From: SFEL01 sp964392455
GTDB taxonomy: Bacteria; Bacillota; Clostridia; Christensenellales; CAG-138
Assembly (NCBI GenBank): GCA_964392455.1
Contig: CAYMPG010000018.1
Span: forward strand, 1 to 36,760
DNA: 36,760 nt
Direction: 5' to 3'
The position numbers and the translations under genes are program-made. Below, piece by piece: positions 24,386 to 32,531 of this stretch. Below the pieces are notes generated by a model that made no database searches, was not told where the DNA came from, and saw only the letters and a program-made list of their open reading frames with translations. Position 1 is the first letter of the stretch. Every line of letters begins with the position of its first letter.

Positions 24386-25288
24386 ATGCACTCCCACTTC
24401 ATTTTATCCTGTGAATCAACGGTGGATCTGCCCTACTCATATGTGAGCGGCCGTAATATACCGGTGCTGTTCTATTCCTACTCGGTGGAGGGCACAGAAT
24501 ATCCCGATGATATGGGCAGAGACCCTGATGCCCTGCCAATGTTTTACGGCTTTCTTGAGGCCGGGAAAATACCCTCCACCTCCCAGCTCAATGCCTTCCA
24601 GTATGAAGAATTCTTTGACGGGCTCCTTAAAAAGGGAGACCTGCTGCATATCACATTTGGCTCCGGCATGACCCCATCCGTGCAGAACGCATTGGCAGCA
24701 GCAAAGGCGCTTGGGCAAAAATACCCTGAGCGCAGGATAATGGTCGTCGATTCCCTTTGCAGCTCCACAGGCTACGGCATGCTGGTGGACAGCGTGGCAG
24801 ATATGCGTGATAGTGGCTGCACCATGGATGAGGCCTACAGGTGGGCCATGGAAAACCGCAAAAAGGTACATCACCAGTTTTTCTCCACAGACCTGCAATA
24901 TTACCGGCACAGCGGGCGCATTTCAGGAAGCGCCGCCGCCATAGGGTCGGTGCTGAATATCTGCCCCATAATGCGGCTGGATGACACCGGCCACATAATC
25001 GCCTATGACAAGGTGCGGGGAAAGCACAAGGCAATCGAAAGAACCATTGAAACCATGAAGGAGCACGCTCAAAACGGAGCCCGGTACTCCGGCAAGTGCT
25101 GGATATGCCATTCAAACTGCCTGGAGGAGGCTGAGCATACCCGAATAAAGCTACTGGAGCGTTTTCCCTGCATACAGGGGGATATCCGCATTTTTAACAT
25201 TGGCACCATCATCGCCTCGCACTGTGAGCCGGGAACAGTTGCAGTGTTTTTCTTTGGGGATGAGCGCCAGCCCTATCAAAAGGCGTAG
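24386..25288 (+). CDS. DegV-family fatty-acid-binding protein (FakB type)
   Basis: DegV/FakB proteins hold a fatty acid for phosphorylation by FakA, feeding exogenous fatty acids into phospholipids. The 300-residue product has the family start (ILSCESTVDLPYSY), the GSGMTPS and DSLCSSTGYGM segments, and the ligand-pocket motif YYRHSGRISGSAAAIGSVLNICPIM. Length is normal. It follows the ABC transporter by 18 nt with a good GGAGGAA site. No fakA is visible, so the kinase partner must be elsewhere. The flanking lipid genes fit this role. Confidence 0.92.
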   Translation: MHSHFILSCESTVDLPYSYVSGRNIPVLFYSYSVEGTEYPDDMGRDPDALPMFYGFLEAGKIPSTSQLNAFQYEEFFDGLLKKGDLLHITFGSGMTPSVQNALAAAKALGQKYPERRIMVVDSLCSSTGYGMLVDSVADMRDSGCTMDEAYRWAMENRKKVHHQFFSTDLQYYRHSGRISGSAAAIGSVLNICPIMRLDDTGHIIAYDKVRGKHKAIERTIETMKEHAQNGARYSGKCWICHSNCLEEAEHTRIKLLERFPCIQGDIRIFNIGTIIASHCEPGTVAVFFFGDERQPYQKA

Positions 25289-25398
25289 TGGCCCCCATTT
25301 AAAGCCCAGAGCCACTTGGCCCGGCCTTTCCAGGCGATAGGCACGTCCTTGGAGAGGGACGGTAAAAACTACTACATCACTGACAAGGAGTCAATCTA

Positions 25399-25635
25399 AT
25401 GTTTGATGCACTGAAAAAGGCAGGCATCAGCACTGCCTACAACTATCTTGAAAAAGACCCCGAAAAGCTGCGGGCGATAGTAGCAGGCACCGACGTTCAC
25501 TCCACCGATATGCAGTCCCCTGAAAGCGCCGAGCACCTCTGCTCCAAGTGCGATGCATATGCTGCAAACTGGGCTCCCACGGCGGATAAGCTCTGGCAAT
25601 GCAGCTGCCGGCAAAAGGCACATAACGACCAGTAA
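25399..25635 (+). CDS. small cysteine-rich protein of unknown function
   Basis: The 78-residue product is not recognised. It begins MFDALKKAGISTAYNYLEKD, an amphipathic helix, and ends with a cysteine cluster LCSKCDAYAANWAP ... WQCSCRQK. The CxxC and CxC pairs could bind zinc or iron-sulfur, but no family is assigned. A convincing AAGGAG lies 9 nt before the ATG, which supports real translation. The 110 nt between DegV and this gene contain an open stretch in frame with DegV after its TAG, ending in TAATG at this start codon. Confidence 0.55.
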   Translation: MFDALKKAGISTAYNYLEKDPEKLRAIVAGTDVHSTDMQSPESAEHLCSKCDAYAANWAPTADKLWQCSCRQKAHNDQ

Positions 25636-25689
25636 TACACTACGATGCTCATCGGCCGAAAGGCTGTTTACCGTCCTTGAGCATAAAGA

Positions 25690-25721
25690 CCCGGAGGCGG
25701 GAGTTCCTCCCCACCTTCGGG
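25690..25721 (+). other. strong intergenic hairpin without T-tract
   Basis: CCCGGAGG (25690-25697) pairs with CCTTCGGG (25714-25721), and GGGAG (25699-25703) pairs with CTCCC (25707-25711) around a TTC loop. No run of T follows, so it is not a normal terminator. It may be an RNA-stability element or small regulatory structure between the cysteine-rich gene and the DUF308 operon (gap 25636-25782). Confidence 0.45.
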
Positions 25722-25782
25722 ACATGGCATCATACTGACTGATAAATTTATAAGCAAAAATAAAAAAAGAGAGGCAACAGAA

Positions 25783-26343
25783 ATGGATAACCTTAAAAAA
25801 TGGAAATGGAGCCATTTGATTCTTACGATACTGGTAATGCTTCTTGGCATCTGCCTTATCATATGGCCCGACATATCTGCAAGCGTTCTTTGCAACGTGG
25901 TGGGCACTATCCTTCTTGTGGCTGGCGCACTGCGTATCCTCTGCTATTTTCAGCGGGGCATCAGCTTCCTGTGGCACCGGTATGAGCTGCCCCTGGGCAT
26001 ACTGGATGCACTGCTGGGCATATATTTCTTTTCCCATCCCACAAATATTTTACTGCTGCTGCCTGTAGTAGTGGGCATAGTGATAATTGTGGACAGCGTA
26101 TTTAAGCTGCAAATGTCCCTTGAGCTGCGTGCAATGGAGGTACAGCGCTGGTGGTTAATGCTGGTGCTGGCCATACTGAGCATAGTTGTAGCCATTTTCC
26201 TCATCAGGAATCCCTTTGAGGGCACCATGACCCTTATGATATACCTTGGCATCTCTCTGGTAATTGACAGCATACAGAGCCTTGTGTTCATTCACAATGT
26301 GGCTAAGGATATACGCATGCTGGCACCCGTAGAAGCGGAGTAA
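25783..26343 (+). CDS. DUF308 / HdeD-like membrane protein
   Basis: The 186-residue product has about six membrane helices arranged as three repeated helical hairpins: LILTILVMLLGICLIIWPD, then ILLVAGALRILCYF, LLPVVVGIVIIVDS, LAILSIVVAIFLI and LGISLVIDSIQSLVF. The repeated G/D-rich hairpin with short WPD turn is characteristic of DUF308 (HdeD family); HdeD in E. coli is linked to acid resistance. Function here is unknown. GAGAGGC precedes the ATG. It is 5 nt before plsC, the first gene of a tight three-gene lipid operon. Confidence 0.85.
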   Translation: MDNLKKWKWSHLILTILVMLLGICLIIWPDISASVLCNVVGTILLVAGALRILCYFQRGISFLWHRYELPLGILDALLGIYFFSHPTNILLLLPVVVGIVIIVDSVFKLQMSLELRAMEVQRWWLMLVLAILSIVVAIFLIRNPFEGTMTLMIYLGISLVIDSIQSLVFIHNVAKDIRMLAPVEAE

Positions 26344-26348
26344 GCAAT

Positions 26349-27095
26349 ATGGCAAAGCTGAGAACCGGGCTACTGTGGCTGCTTGGTATAGTGCTGGGCT
26401 GTTTTCTCCTGTGGGTAATGGTACTGTTCTTAAGCTCACTCTTTGTTGACCCAAATAGCGAATATGGTGAAAACAGCCCATATTACCGCTTTCTCCTTAA
26501 TGGAGCCACTGCCCTTGCAGTACGGGTGCTGGGCATACATATGCATACGGCGGGGCTTGAGAAGCTGCCTATAGAAGGGCGATTTCTGCTGGTGGGCAAC
26601 CACCGGTCAAATTTTGACCCCATACTTACCTGGTATGTGCTTAAGGACAGGGAGCTTGCCTTTATTTCCAAGCCTGAGAATTTTCACATACCCATCTTTG
26701 GCCGCATTATACGAAAATGCTGCTTTCTCCCCATTGACCGCAAGGACCCACGCAATGCTGTCAGAACCATAAGCAGCGCATCAGACCTGCTGAAAAATGA
26801 CAGCGTTTCCATCGCCGTCTACCCTGAAGGCACCCGCAGCAAGGAGAGGGTGCTGCTCCCCTTCCACAACGGCGTATTCAAAATAGCCCACAATGCAAAT
26901 GTGCCCATCGTGGTTGCAGCCATCTCCGGAACAGAGAATATCCATAGAAACTATCTCAGGCGCAGAAGCGATGTGTTTTTCTCCATTGTGGATGTTATAC
27001 CGGCAGAATTTGCAGCATCAAGCTCCACGGCAGCCATAGGCGACCGGGTAAGAGGAGGGCTCGAAGCAGCATTGTACCAACTGGAAGGAGCATAA
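26349..27095 (+). CDS. plsC: 1-acyl-glycerol-3-phosphate acyltransferase
   Basis: PlsC adds the second acyl chain to make phosphatidic acid. The 248-residue protein has an N-terminal membrane helix (residues 7-30) and the acyltransferase motifs: HRSNFD with His85 and Asp90 (HX4D), and PEGTRS with Glu160-Gly161 in block III. Catalytic residues are all present. It overlaps in spacing with its neighbours (5 nt after DUF308, 1 nt before the lipid kinase), so the three products are probably expressed together. Related lysophospholipid acyltransferases cannot be excluded. Confidence 0.92.
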   Translation: MAKLRTGLLWLLGIVLGCFLLWVMVLFLSSLFVDPNSEYGENSPYYRFLLNGATALAVRVLGIHMHTAGLEKLPIEGRFLLVGNHRSNFDPILTWYVLKDRELAFISKPENFHIPIFGRIIRKCCFLPIDRKDPRNAVRTISSASDLLKNDSVSIAVYPEGTRSKERVLLPFHNGVFKIAHNANVPIVVAAISGTENIHRNYLRRRSDVFFSIVDVIPAEFAASSSTAAIGDRVRGGLEAALYQLEGA

Positions 27096-27096
27096 A

Positions 27097-27972
27097 ATGG
27101 CCACATACACTATTCTTTATAACCCCCATGCCGCAGGCGGGCACGGCGAGGAAAACGCCCGAAAGCTTGACAGCATACTGAAAGGCAGCGCTGTAAAGTT
27201 CTTCGATATGACAGCTATCCCTGACTATGCCTCATTTTTCGATACCCTCTCCCCCAAGGAAAGCCTGATAATTTCCGGCGGCGACGGCACCCTGAACCGG
27301 TTTATCAATGACACATACGGCCTCCAGATAGCCAATCCCATTTTCTACTTTGCAGGCGGCAGCGGCAATGACTTTCTCAGAGATGTTGCCGGGCAAAAGA
27401 AGGATGCGCTGGTATCCATGGAGCAATACCTTGAGTACCTGCCCCAGGTAACGGTAAAGGGCCGCACCTATCGCTTTCTCAATGGCGTGGGCTACGGCAT
27501 AGACGGCTACTGCTGCCAGGTTGGCGACGAGCTCCGCTCAACCTCCGCAAAGCCCGTAAATTATACCGCCATAGCCATCAAGGGGCTGCTGTTTCACTAT
27601 CGGCCCACCAATGCCGTAATCACCGTGGACGGCAAGCGCCATACCTATAAAAAAGTATGGCTGGCCCCCACCATGAACGGCCGCTTTTACGGTGGCGGCA
27701 TGATGCCCACCCCTGCTCAGGACAGGCTGTCAGCAGGCCACACGGTTTCCACCATGGTATTCCATGGCTCTGGCAAGCTCAGAACGCTTATGATATTCCC
27801 CTCCATCTTTAAGGGCGAGCATATAGCCCATACCAGGCAGGTGGAGGTGCTGACCGGGCATACCATATCCGTAGAATTTGACCGCCCCACACCCCTGCAA
27901 ATAGATGGCGAAACCATACTGGATGTGAATGAATACTGTGTGACCACCGGCAGCGCACCCATAGCAATATAG
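27097..27972 (+). CDS. diacylglycerol/lipid kinase of the DagK/YegS type
   Basis: The family phosphorylates diacylglycerol or similar lipids, recycling diacylglycerol to phosphatidic acid. The 291-residue product has the N-terminal nucleotide motif YNPHAAGGHG, the signature ISGGDGTLNRF and GGSGNDFLRD, and the C-terminal DGE (QIDGETILD) seen in this fold. The ATG is 1 nt after the plsC stop, and the gene ends at a bidirectional terminator. With PlsC and DegV it forms a phosphatidic acid supply cluster, which is inference. Confidence 0.9.
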   Translation: MATYTILYNPHAAGGHGEENARKLDSILKGSAVKFFDMTAIPDYASFFDTLSPKESLIISGGDGTLNRFINDTYGLQIANPIFYFAGGSGNDFLRDVAGQKKDALVSMEQYLEYLPQVTVKGRTYRFLNGVGYGIDGYCCQVGDELRSTSAKPVNYTAIAIKGLLFHYRPTNAVITVDGKRHTYKKVWLAPTMNGRFYGGGMMPTPAQDRLSAGHTVSTMVFHGSGKLRTLMIFPSIFKGEHIAHTRQVEVLTGHTISVEFDRPTPLQIDGETILDVNEYCVTTGSAPIAI

Positions 27973-27998
27973 CCATGCGCCGCCCGCCCCCATTGTCT

Positions 27999-28037
27999 GA
28001 AAAAGCCCGTGCCGATGTTCCTGTCGGCACGGGCTTC
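27999..28037. terminator. bidirectional terminator between lipid kinase and blaR1-like gene
   Basis: AAGCCCGTGCCGA (28003-28015) pairs with TCGGCACGGGCTT (28024-28036) around an 8-nt loop. On the minus strand TTTTTC follows the stem, giving a good terminator for the convergent BlaR1-like gene; on the plus strand the tail (CATTATT) is weaker. Confidence 0.8.
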
Positions 28038-28050
28038 ATTATTGGGAGCA

Positions 28051-30720
28051 TCACGGAATATTTGTAATAGTCCATCCGTCAACGGTCAGACGGGTAAGGC
28101 CTGCATTTTCCTCTGTATCCGGAACTGATGCTGACCAGATGGTTTCTCCATCCTCGCCCAGCGCAGCTATGGTCAGGCCCCGAAGATCGCTGTAGCCATC
28201 CAGATTTTCCAGCCACAGGCGTTCGCCCTTTTTAAAGGGAGACTCGTCTGCATTTATGCAGCCGCCGCTTGAGCGGGGCATTGTGACTTCTATGCTCTTT
28301 ACACCATCTGCGCCGATGGTAAGGTAATACCTTTCACCCGGTTCCTCAGTTTTTTCCACCTCCCGGGAGCCGGCCTTAAAGCTGGTATGTTCGTTCTCAT
28401 CATAGGAAAACGCCATAGTACATTCGTAAAGGGTACCATCCACATCGTGCTGCACATATACCCTTACCACGCCATTGCCATCGTAATGAAGCCTGCTGGC
28501 TATGCTGTACCCCTCTCCCCATAGCTGGCTTACCGTATGGGCAGCTCCATCCCTGATAAAGGCCAGCTTCCACGGGCTTTGCGTTTCATCCGTATACTGT
28601 ATAACCCCCTCAAGGCCATAGGCTCCATCCTCAGCATATACATGGTCTGTAATAACGGCCGTACCATCCGCCGCAACGCTGCTATTGAATACCTCAAACA
28701 TTGATGAGGCTTCTTCCGCCTTCTTTGCCACGCTGATGCTGTACACCTTCGCTATCTGTGCAGGGTCGCTTCCGGTTATGACGCCATCGTACACTATCTC
28801 GATAACGTCGCCTGCCTGTGGCTCCGGGGATGGGCTCATGTTTTCCATCGGCACCCTGATTTGCTCCGCCATGCCAGGGTCGCTGCTCCCTTTTACAGGC
28901 TCCACCAGAAAATACCCTTCGCCTATCTCAAGGATAGCCGCCCTCAGGCTATGGTGAGCGCTCCACTCTGCCTTAATGCAATCATCCTCAAACCCAAGGC
29001 GGCCGAAATCCACCATCTCGCCGGTATTATAATCCGCCTTGTCCACATACAGGCAGCAATCGTCCTTATTGAGCCACAGGGAAAAATCGTACCTTCCCCG
29101 GTCTGACAGCTCGTAGCTTGCGCCGTTTGCATAATCGCAGATAACTATGCGGCTGTCAATTATGCCGGAGCCCCAGGTATAGGTGGCACATATATCAGGC
29201 AATCCGTCCCCTGTCATATCGGCAAAGTATGCATTCCATATTGGCATACCGTCAATCAGTATGGTGTGCCCCGTTTGCCCGGAATCATCAAAGGCCTTGG
29301 AAGCTATGATCTGGGTTCCGGTGTAGCGGAAGGTAACGCCGGGAAATACCGAAAGCTCCGCCGTCAGCCCCTCTGTCATTTTCGAAGGATCTGCAAGGTA
29401 GTCAAACCAGGGCTCTGCGGCCGGGGCAATGCCTGCAAAGCTAAAATCCAGCCGCAGCTCCTCTGCCGTTTCAGGATTGGCTATGGGGTAGCTGAGGGAG
29501 AGCTTCACCCCGTTATCTATCCACACCGAGGAAAAATCCCCGGCAAAATTCAGCTTCGTTTTTCCATTGATAATCATAACAAAGCTCTTGTCCCGCTCCT
29601 CGCTCCTATCCTGTGACACAGGGGAGGGGTTTACCCGAATCTTATCCATGGTGGCAATAAAGCGGTTTATATAGCCATCGGTGCAGGAAATGGTATCGCC
29701 GTAGCATTGTATATCCATAGAGCGCACGTCCTCAAGGAGCGCCCCCATATCAACCTCATCAATGGTCAATTCGGTCAGCTTATCGCCCAATGGGTTTGTT
29801 AAAAAGCATACCCCTACGGCCACGCAGACAAGAATCGCCAGTGCTATTATCCAAAATGCAGGCTTTTTATAATTCATCACGGATTTTACCCGCTCCTTTA
29901 TCCCTACCTCACCAAAGGCCAGAGGGCATGCGGTGATCATGGGGCGCTTCACGCTGCAGGCAAGGAGGGCCTGAGTATAATCCGCCCTCTGGTCGCTGCC
30001 CAGGTCCTTTATGACCCGCTCATCACAGGCCAGCTCAATATCCCGACACAATAGCACATAGGCCAGCCACATCAGTGGATTGAACCAGTGTATTGCCAGC
30101 AGCAGGAATCCCAGCGGCTTCCACCAGTGATCCCTGCGGCGAATGTGGGCCTGCTCATGGGCGATAACATGCCCCATATCCTGCCCCTCCATTTTAAAGG
30201 GCAGATATATTCTCGGCCTTATGATGCCCAGAATAAAGGGAGAGCATACCCCCTCGCTCTGATACACCCCGGCCTGATAGATCACTGCCGTAGCCACCCT
30301 TTTACATAGCCGCCAGTAGCTGACCGCAGCATACTCAATAAGCGCCGCCATACCAATAAGCCATATGGCAGTAAGCAATGGTATCCATAGCTGAAGGGGG
30401 TTCATGCTGGCCCCCGGGGCGGGAGAAAGGGAGCTGCCTATTACAGGATTTACCATGCTGTTTATAGCCGAAACGCCCGTCTGCAGGGCCGGCGTATCAG
30501 CCAGCATAATGGCGGGGCTTATGGTTTCTGCGCTGGGGATAAGGCTCAGCGGGCTTTGTATGGAAAAGGGGCATACAAGCCTTATGGCCACTATTCCCCA
30601 CAGCAGCACGCTCACCCACCTGGGCGCCTTCTTAAGGGCCAGCCTGAGCAGCAGCACCGCCAGCACCAGCCAGCTTGCAGATATGCTCATATTGACTATC
30701 TTCAAAAAGAGCCCTGTCAT
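28051..30720 (-). CDS. BlaR1/MecR1-like M56 sensor metallopeptidase with unusual sensor domain
   Basis: M56 proteins sense an external signal and cleave their partner repressor. The 889-residue product has N-terminal membrane helices, the zinc motif HEQAH at residues 188-192 (VIAHEQAHIRRRDHWWKP) and the family block ELACDERVIKDLG. A further membrane helix near residues 285-310 leads to about 580 extracytoplasmic residues. The classic BlaR1 penicillin-binding domain (SxxK/SxN/KTG) is not seen. Instead the domain is beta-rich, with a repeat-like ADMTGDGLPDICATYTWG (VCBS/FG-GAP-like) segment. The start overlaps the BlaI-like stop by 4 nt (ATGA), indicating coupled synthesis. Signal sensed is unknown; the length is much greater than BlaR1 (about 600). 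Confidence 0.85.
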   Translation of the reverse strand: MTGLFLKIVNMSISASWLVLAVLLLRLALKKAPRWVSVLLWGIVAIRLVCPFSIQSPLSLIPSAETISPAIMLADTPALQTGVSAINSMVNPVIGSSLSPAPGASMNPLQLWIPLLTAIWLIGMAALIEYAAVSYWRLCKRVATAVIYQAGVYQSEGVCSPFILGIIRPRIYLPFKMEGQDMGHVIAHEQAHIRRRDHWWKPLGFLLLAIHWFNPLMWLAYVLLCRDIELACDERVIKDLGSDQRADYTQALLACSVKRPMITACPLAFGEVGIKERVKSVMNYKKPAFWIIALAILVCVAVGVCFLTNPLGDKLTELTIDEVDMGALLEDVRSMDIQCYGDTISCTDGYINRFIATMDKIRVNPSPVSQDRSEERDKSFVMIINGKTKLNFAGDFSSVWIDNGVKLSLSYPIANPETAEELRLDFSFAGIAPAAEPWFDYLADPSKMTEGLTAELSVFPGVTFRYTGTQIIASKAFDDSGQTGHTILIDGMPIWNAYFADMTGDGLPDICATYTWGSGIIDSRIVICDYANGASYELSDRGRYDFSLWLNKDDCCLYVDKADYNTGEMVDFGRLGFEDDCIKAEWSAHHSLRAAILEIGEGYFLVEPVKGSSDPGMAEQIRVPMENMSPSPEPQAGDVIEIVYDGVITGSDPAQIAKVYSISVAKKAEEASSMFEVFNSSVAADGTAVITDHVYAEDGAYGLEGVIQYTDETQSPWKLAFIRDGAAHTVSQLWGEGYSIASRLHYDGNGVVRVYVQHDVDGTLYECTMAFSYDENEHTSFKAGSREVEKTEEPGERYYLTIGADGVKSIEVTMPRSSGGCINADESPFKKGERLWLENLDGYSDLRGLTIAALGEDGETIWSASVPDTEENAGLTRLTVDGWTITNIP

Positions 30721-31088
30721 TGGGATTCCCCCTTTCTGATGCGGTCTATCATGCGCTGCACCTGATCAAGCTCGGCATCGGATAATTCCTGATGCCTGGT
30801 AAAGGCGGCTATAAACGCCGGGAGAGACCCTTCAAATTTTTTCTCCACCAGCTCATCTATCTCCCATGCCTGGGCCTCAGCCTTGGAAACCAGGGAGGTG
30901 ATAATGCTGTTTTGATTTTTCAGCACCCCCCGCTCCCCCAGCCGCTTGATAACGGTATAGGTGGTGGTGCGCTTCCAGCCAAGCTGCTCCTGACAAAGCC
31001 TCACAAGCTCCGGCGCGCTGACCGGCTCATTTTCCCACATTATCAGGCAAAAGCGGTATTCGCTCTCGTGTATTTTAGGAATATCCAC
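30717..31088 (-). CDS. BlaI/MecI-like transcriptional repressor
   Basis: The 123-residue winged-helix protein starts at GTG 31088, 8 nt after AAGGAGG. It shows the BlaI layout: SEYRFCLIMWENEPVSAPEL, then GWKRTTTYTVIKRLGERGVL with the recognition helix, and a C-terminal dimerisation region containing AFTRHQELSDAELDQVQRMI. BlaI repressors are cleaved by the cognate M56 protein, which lies directly downstream and overlaps by 4 nt. Two 16-bp palindromes over the promoter are the probable binding sites, so the pair would regulate itself. The regulated target, apart from itself, is not evident. Confidence 0.9.
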   Translation of the reverse strand: MDIPKIHESEYRFCLIMWENEPVSAPELVRLCQEQLGWKRTTTYTVIKRLGERGVLKNQNSIITSLVSKAEAQAWEIDELVEKKFEGSLPAFIAAFTRHQELSDAELDQVQRMIDRIRKGESQ

Positions 31089-31103
31089 AGGTACATCCTC
31101 CTT

Positions 31104-31119
31104 GTCTACAGTGGTAGAC
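31104..31119 (-). promoter_or_regulatory. operator 1 of the blaI-like operon
   Basis: A perfect inverted repeat, GTCTAC-CAGT-like spacer-GTAGAC (16 bp on either strand), lies between the transcription start and the ribosome binding site. It matches the second site at 31129-31144 in half-site sequence and total length. Confidence 0.7.
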
Positions 31120-31127
31120 TTGCAGTT

Positions 31128-31156
31128 AGTCTACCCCATTAGACAGCCATAGTCAA
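31128..31156 (-). promoter_or_regulatory. promoter of the blaI-blaR1-like operon
   Basis: On the minus strand TTGACT (31151-31156) and TAGACT (31128-31133) are 17 nt apart. Transcription would start near 31121. Both palindromic operators overlap or abut it, so bound repressor would block polymerase. Confidence 0.75.
31129..31144 (-). promoter_or_regulatory. operator 2 of the blaI-like operon
   Basis: Half-sites GTCTA and TAGAC flank a 6-nt centre over 16 bp, the same half-sites and length as operator 1. It covers the -10 box and part of the spacer of the promoter. The classic BlaI core is TACA/TGTA, so the recognition sequence here differs somewhat. Confidence 0.7.
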
Positions 31157-31223
31157 TACCGTTCATGGAAAAGTTACAAAGCAGGCCGCCTTTGCAAATC
31201 CTTTCGGATTTTGCCGTACATCA

Positions 31224-31250
31224 AAAGGCAGGCGATATTCGCCTGCCTTT
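31224..31250 (-). terminator. terminator after the LPKSG surface protein gene
   Basis: A 12-bp stem (AAAGGCAGGCGA and complement) with a 3-nt loop is followed on the minus strand by TTTT. It separates the surface protein gene from the blaI-like promoter downstream, so these are separate units. Confidence 0.8.
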
Positions 31251-31274
31251 ATGCTTGCTTAGTGGGTTGGTTTG

Positions 31275-32393
31275 CTATTTTGCGTTTGTTCTCTTTTTGC
31301 CGTAAATGCCTGCGGCAGCAAGCCCGGCAGCGCCTATAAGCATAAGGGCAGCGCACAGGGCAAGGCGGCTTTCATCGCCGCTCTTGGGCAGGGTCACTAC
31401 TGTGGCAGCTACTATGGTAGTGGTGGAGCCGGAAGACACGGAGGGCGTCACCACGGGCGGAACAGGGCTCTCGCTTGGCCTCTGCTCGGCAGCGCTTACG
31501 GTGAAGGTCACATTGGCTTTCTCCTCAATGGAAATACTGCCACCCTTGGGGCTTCCGACCTTGATTGTAGCCGTGTATGTGCCGGCAGCAAGGCCGGTTA
31601 CCGGCTGAACTGTAAAGGTGCTGCTGCCGCCTACGGCAATGCTGCTGAGGGTACTGGCAGACAGTACAAATTTATCCTTATTGTCGCCCTCAAGAACCAT
31701 ACCCAGCGCACCAGTTTCCTTATTGCCCACGTTTTTCACGGTAATGGTAGTGGCTGCGGGAGCCGGATCATAACCCTGAACTGCGGTGAAGGTTATAGTT
31801 GCCGGGCTTAAAGAAATACCATGTACATAGTCCTTGGCCACAGTACCGGCAGACATGAACACAGGAGTATCAGCCTTGCACTCGGTTGTAGAAAGCAGAT
31901 AGCCTGCGCCTTTTTCGTTTGTTGGCAATGTATCGCCGATGAAAAATGCCAGTCCGTTAGTGCTGTCATATCCGGCTATTACGCCGTAGGCTACATGTTT
32001 GTCACCAGCTTTATCATTATTTATCAGCTCATGTACAATCAGGGTTGTTGCATCTTTAACACCGTACTGTGCAGCCAAAGCATCTACAATTTTTTGGAGA
32101 GATACGCTGGGGCTTGTAATGGTAGAGTATGCACCCACTCGCACTAATTTCCAGCTTCCTGCAGCAGAGTCAGCATGGATTGCACCACCTTCTGAAGTCT
32201 CTCCGGTAACCGGGCCTTTAAAGCTAGACAACTTACAGCTGCCACCCTTGGGCGGATAGGCCGGACTTCTCTGGCAGTCATATGCGTAGCCAAAGGTAAC
32301 GTCTTCTACGGCTGTAGCCGTGGCTGCCATTGCGGGCAGCATTGCCATCACCATGCACAGGCCAAGCAGAATACTTAAAGCTCTCTTTTTCAT
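31275..32393 (-). CDS. secreted protein with LPKSG cell-wall sorting signal
   Basis: The 372-residue product starts MKKRALSILLGLCMVMAML, a classic signal peptide cleaved after an AMA/ATA site near residue 25. It ends in LPKSG (residues 335-339), a hydrophobic helix and the basic tail KKRTNAK, which is an LPxTG-type sortase signal with Ser in place of Thr. Between them lie an unrecognised domain with a cysteine pair (residues about 40-200), an immunoglobulin-like domain (TITFTAVQGYDPAPAATTI to TFTVS, about 200-310) and a Ser/Pro/Thr-rich linker. A longer start at ATG 32432 has no ribosome binding site; the 32393 start has AGGAAGGG upstream. Its promoter looks MerR-controlled. Function is unknown; surface adhesion is only a guess. 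Confidence 0.78.
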   Translation of the reverse strand: MKKRALSILLGLCMVMAMLPAMAATATAVEDVTFGYAYDCQRSPAYPPKGGSCKLSSFKGPVTGETSEGGAIHADSAAGSWKLVRVGAYSTITSPSVSLQKIVDALAAQYGVKDATTLIVHELINNDKAGDKHVAYGVIAGYDSTNGLAFFIGDTLPTNEKGAGYLLSTTECKADTPVFMSAGTVAKDYVHGISLSPATITFTAVQGYDPAPAATTITVKNVGNKETGALGMVLEGDNKDKFVLSASTLSSIAVGGSSTFTVQPVTGLAAGTYTATIKVGSPKGGSISIEEKANVTFTVSAAEQRPSESPVPPVVTPSVSSGSTTTIVAATVVTLPKSGDESRLALCAALMLIGAAGLAAAGIYGKKRTNAK

Positions 32394-32499
32394 AAAAAAT
32401 GATTTCCCTTCCTCTAAATATGCAGGGCACATTGTTGCTTTAGTTATTGCCGTTATACTGCATAAAGTAATATCGCATATTTCTTTACGGCTTATATTA

Positions 32500-32528
32500 T
32501 TGCCAAACGTCCTGCATAATGTTATAGT
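32500..32528 (+). promoter_or_regulatory. promoter of the MerR-type regulator gene
   Basis: TTGCCA (32500-32505) and TATAGT (32523-32528) are 17 nt apart, each 5 of 6 to consensus. Transcription would start near 32535, right at the edge of the dyad at 32538-32559, so regulator bound there would repress its own gene. Confidence 0.65.
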
Positions 32529-32531
32529 ACA

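Noticed and set aside
28051..30720. Beta-lactam resistance operon
   Set aside because: No beta-lactamase gene and no penicillin-binding motifs in the sensor; only the regulatory family is shared.
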